A stretch of 36,168 nt of DNA from Cruorifilaria tuberocauda (Eukaryota; Nematoda; Chromadorea; Rhabditida; Onchocercidae), in assembly GCA_013365365.1 (NCBI GenBank), contig JABVXU010000540.1, positions 1 through 36,168 of the forward strand, read 5' to 3'. Within the stretch, counting starts at the first letter, position 1. Every line of letters begins with the position of its first letter. Below the pieces are notes generated by a model that ran no database searches, was not told the origin of the DNA, and worked only from the letters and a program-made list of their open reading frames with translations. Positions 34,031 through 36,168 of the stretch are shown one piece after another. Made by a program: the position numbers and the translations under genes.

Positions 34031-35184
34031 ATGTTGAAACTTCTGAATCAGATTATTCTATTAGTTATACTACTAACAGAATTAATTATTTCAAATCAGT
34101 TAGCTTTATTTGATAGGAAGTTGATGGATGAACAGTTGTTGCAACGTTCAGATGAAGATATTGATCAAGAAGGTAATAACTATTTATTATTTTTTTGAGC
34201 CAAAAAGAAAATGATAAGTTTTGAGTTAAACAGTTACACTAGAAAGTAATTTATTTTTGAAATTTGAAGGAGTTTAACTTGAAATAATAAATTTTAAGAT
34301 TGAAATAAAAATTCGAAAAGTTTTTTTTTTTTCTCATCCATTATAGATGATCATCAATCATGTCAACAAAATTGCACTGAACTGAATCCGGAAACGGTAC
34401 AACAGAAGTGTCCAGCATTAAAACGTGGTCTTACCTGTGGCAAATATAAAGTATATCATTATCATCGTCGTTGTTTAACTGCAACCGTTTTTTGTCGACG
34501 AAATATGACAAATATGAAAGAAGTTGCAGTATATGTAGCTGCTACTGGTACTGATTTAAATTCTAAGTAAGTTATAATTTTCAACGAATGAAGGAAGTTG
34601 CAGTATATGTAGCTGTACTGATTCAAATTCTAAGTAAGTTATAATTTTCAACGAATGAATGAAGTTGCTGTATATGTAGCTGCTACTGGTACTGATTTAA
34701 ATTCTAAGTAAGTTATAATTTTCAAAAATTTCAAATTACTAATGTTCAAGGGTTTATTTTTAATAGTTGCTTATTTATCTTCTAAAATGAAAATATTTAA
34801 ATAGGTATTAGAAAGTACCAATTGATGAATTAAAAAAGTAGAAGGTTGGAGGATAGGTTAAAATTATTTTTTAATTTTAGTGAAACTGGTTTATTTGTAT
34901 TACCGTACATTGATCAAACGGAAATGTCCGTACCACAAATAGTTGTTGAAAAAGCTCATCATGGAAATGGTAATATGGGTGAGCTGGTTTGTGATTCGAA
35001 TAATACTTGGATTCTATATGATACAAATTATCGCTACATGGTTGAACATTTATTTTGTTTAGTTGTTGAAGCAAGAAATTTGAATTATTTGTTGGATTTA
35101 CGTCGTCCTCAATTTGATCGTACAATACCAATGGTACCATATGAGCCTGGTAATCTGGAATTTTTTGAACAATCAATCAATTGA
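34031..35184 (+). CDS. Secreted cysteine-rich protein, C6-domain-like
   Basis: Three exons join in frame: 34031-34172, 34347-34566 and 34881-35184, giving about 221 aa. A strong signal peptide (MLKLLNQIILLVILLTELII) leads into a short acidic stretch. Eight cysteines follow at 53, 57, 69, 78, 90, 97, 158 and 180. The core CLTATVFC (90-97), then VAVYVAATG, then GELVCDSNNTWIL (C158) and a final hydrophobic-C (C180), follows the order seen in the nematode C6 domain (extracellular, six conserved cysteines). Potential N-glycosylation sites include NCT (56), NMT (100), NET (121) and NNT (161). No transmembrane segment or GPI-type tail is seen, so it is probably secreted. C6-domain function is largely unknown. 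The assignment is by pattern and memory of the family, so the domain name is tentative. The end of exon 2, with its donor, is repeated twice more in the following intron. Confidence 0.75.
34519..34726. repeat. Triplicated exon end plus 5' splice site
   Basis: Three tandem copies (about 34519, 34593, 34660) of a 67-74 bp unit run from the codons for EVAVYVAATGTDLNS through the donor TAAGTAAGTT to TATAATTTTCA. The first copy is the real end of exon 2. The second lacks two short stretches of the coding part. All three keep a perfect GTAAGT donor, but reading past the first hits a TAA at once. Confidence 0.9.
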
Positions 35185-36168
35185 TTAAATGTATAAGCAA
35201 TATAAACTTTGGGAGCATTTGAATACTAGCGAGGATAATATAATACTTAGCTAATTACGGTTATGATAATTTATCATCAAAAATTACCTTAAATAAATTA
35301 TTTACTATTAAATATTCTTTACTAATTTATTTCATTATAATGATTTTTATTTTCTAAGTTAAACTAAAATTAATAAATCATAATAGCTATTTATTATAAA
35401 ATTGTTTAATTCAAATTTCTTGCTAAACATTTTTGGATATTTAAGATAAGATAATGATCAAGGAAATCATCTATCACTTTCTTTGTTCTTTCTTAATTAA
35501 TACTTTTTAACTGCTAAGTTTTAAACGCAACAAATGAATTGCTCTTTTTTTTCAACATTATGCTTAGCAATTCTACGATATTTTTCTTTTCATAATTAAT
35601 TGATAAACTGATACTTTATGAGAAAAGATTAAATAGATTAAATTTTAAAATTAAAATCTAAAAAAAGATTAAATTAAAAAAAAATAATTGGTTTGATTCA
35701 TTCAGACAAATCAAAATTTGAAATATTGATCGAATTTATAAAGAAAAATTAAATAGACTGAAAAAACTGGATAAATTTATATATTCAAATTAAAAGATAT
35801 ACTTGCATACCGTTGTTTTGTTTTATTACCGTAACAACGTACTGTATTGAAATATTGTCATAGCTATTCAAATTCAAAAATAAAAGCTTACCTTTTCGTA
35901 CCGTTATTTTAATTTTATTATCGTTACAGCATACTGTATTGATATATTGCATTCCTTTAAAATTGCTGATAATATATAATTTCTAAAATTAAAATTTAAC
36001 AATAATTAAATTTTATATTATTAATGCACAAAACATCAGTATGAATTAATTAAAGTAAATTTTGCTAAGTAAAATAAAAAAGCAATTGCCTTTCTTCATA
36101 AATTTAAAATAATTTATTACGAAAAAATTTCATGTGAATTAAAATATTTAATTTATTAATTTTTTTAA
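35185..36168. other. AT-rich 3' flank, no gene seen
   Basis: No coding exon recognised. About 35785-35970 contains an imperfect duplication of roughly 95 bp, each copy with TACCGTT, TTTTATTA, CGTWACA and TACTGTATTGAWATATTG. The rest is low-complexity A/T sequence to the window edge. Confidence 0.55.

Noticed and set aside
33931..34113. 60-codon plus-strand frame starting at 33931
   Set aside because: It crosses the acceptor at 34015 and reads the first C6-like exon in the wrong frame. The frame from 34031 gives a signal peptide and joins exon 2.
34877..35176. 99-codon minus-strand frame
   Set aside because: Antisense shadow of the last exon of the C6-like gene.
1..36168. Insertion of bacterial endosymbiont (for example Wolbachia) DNA
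   Set aside because: No stretch with bacterial gene structure or recognisable bacterial protein was seen in any frame.

Overview
The window is a strongly AT-rich eukaryotic chromosome segment, most likely from a nematode and possibly a filarial or other clade III parasite. That placement rests on three things: short TTTTCAG-type acceptors just upstream of start codons (typical of spliced-leader trans-splicing), a compact SH2-plus-kinase protein of the Fes/Fer-like type that nematodes have in large numbers, and a small secreted cysteine-rich protein resembling the nematode C6 domain. The species is not identified. No bacterial, phage, CRISPR, tRNA or rRNA feature was recognised.

I reconstructed five spliced genes by reading exons and checking that every junction keeps frame. 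From left to right: (1) a 4-exon class A GPCR (1734-4980, +, about 322 aa); (2) an 11-exon SH2/tyrosine kinase (6399-10779, +, about 474 aa); (3) a 7-exon bZIP gene (12082-14943, -, about 575 aa) whose phase-compatible exons place two different bZIP domains in one protein, the first NFIL3/vrille-like and running into polyglutamine, the second at the extreme C terminus with a perfect four-leucine zipper; (4) a 7-exon secreted, divergent serpin (29631-32297, +, about 440 aa) whose reactive-loop hinge has lost the small residues needed for inhibition; (5) a 3-exon secreted 8-cysteine C6-like protein (34031-35184, +, about 221 aa) with a tandemly triplicated exon end and splice donor.

About 14.6 kb between the bZIP start and the serpin start (14953-29603) shows no convincing coding sequence. 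It holds microsatellites (CA/TG, GA/CT), two minisatellites (28-bp and 30-bp units), a G-rich island in otherwise AT-rich DNA, two long inverted repeats, a 189-bp tandem duplication, and isolated motifs resembling nuclear-receptor, CRE and PAR/NFIL3 sites. It could be upstream regulatory DNA or a long 5' intron of the bZIP gene. Nothing suggests the five genes form a pathway. They look like independent neighbours: a receptor, a cytoplasmic kinase, a transcription factor and two secreted proteins. The most unusual item is the double-bZIP gene.
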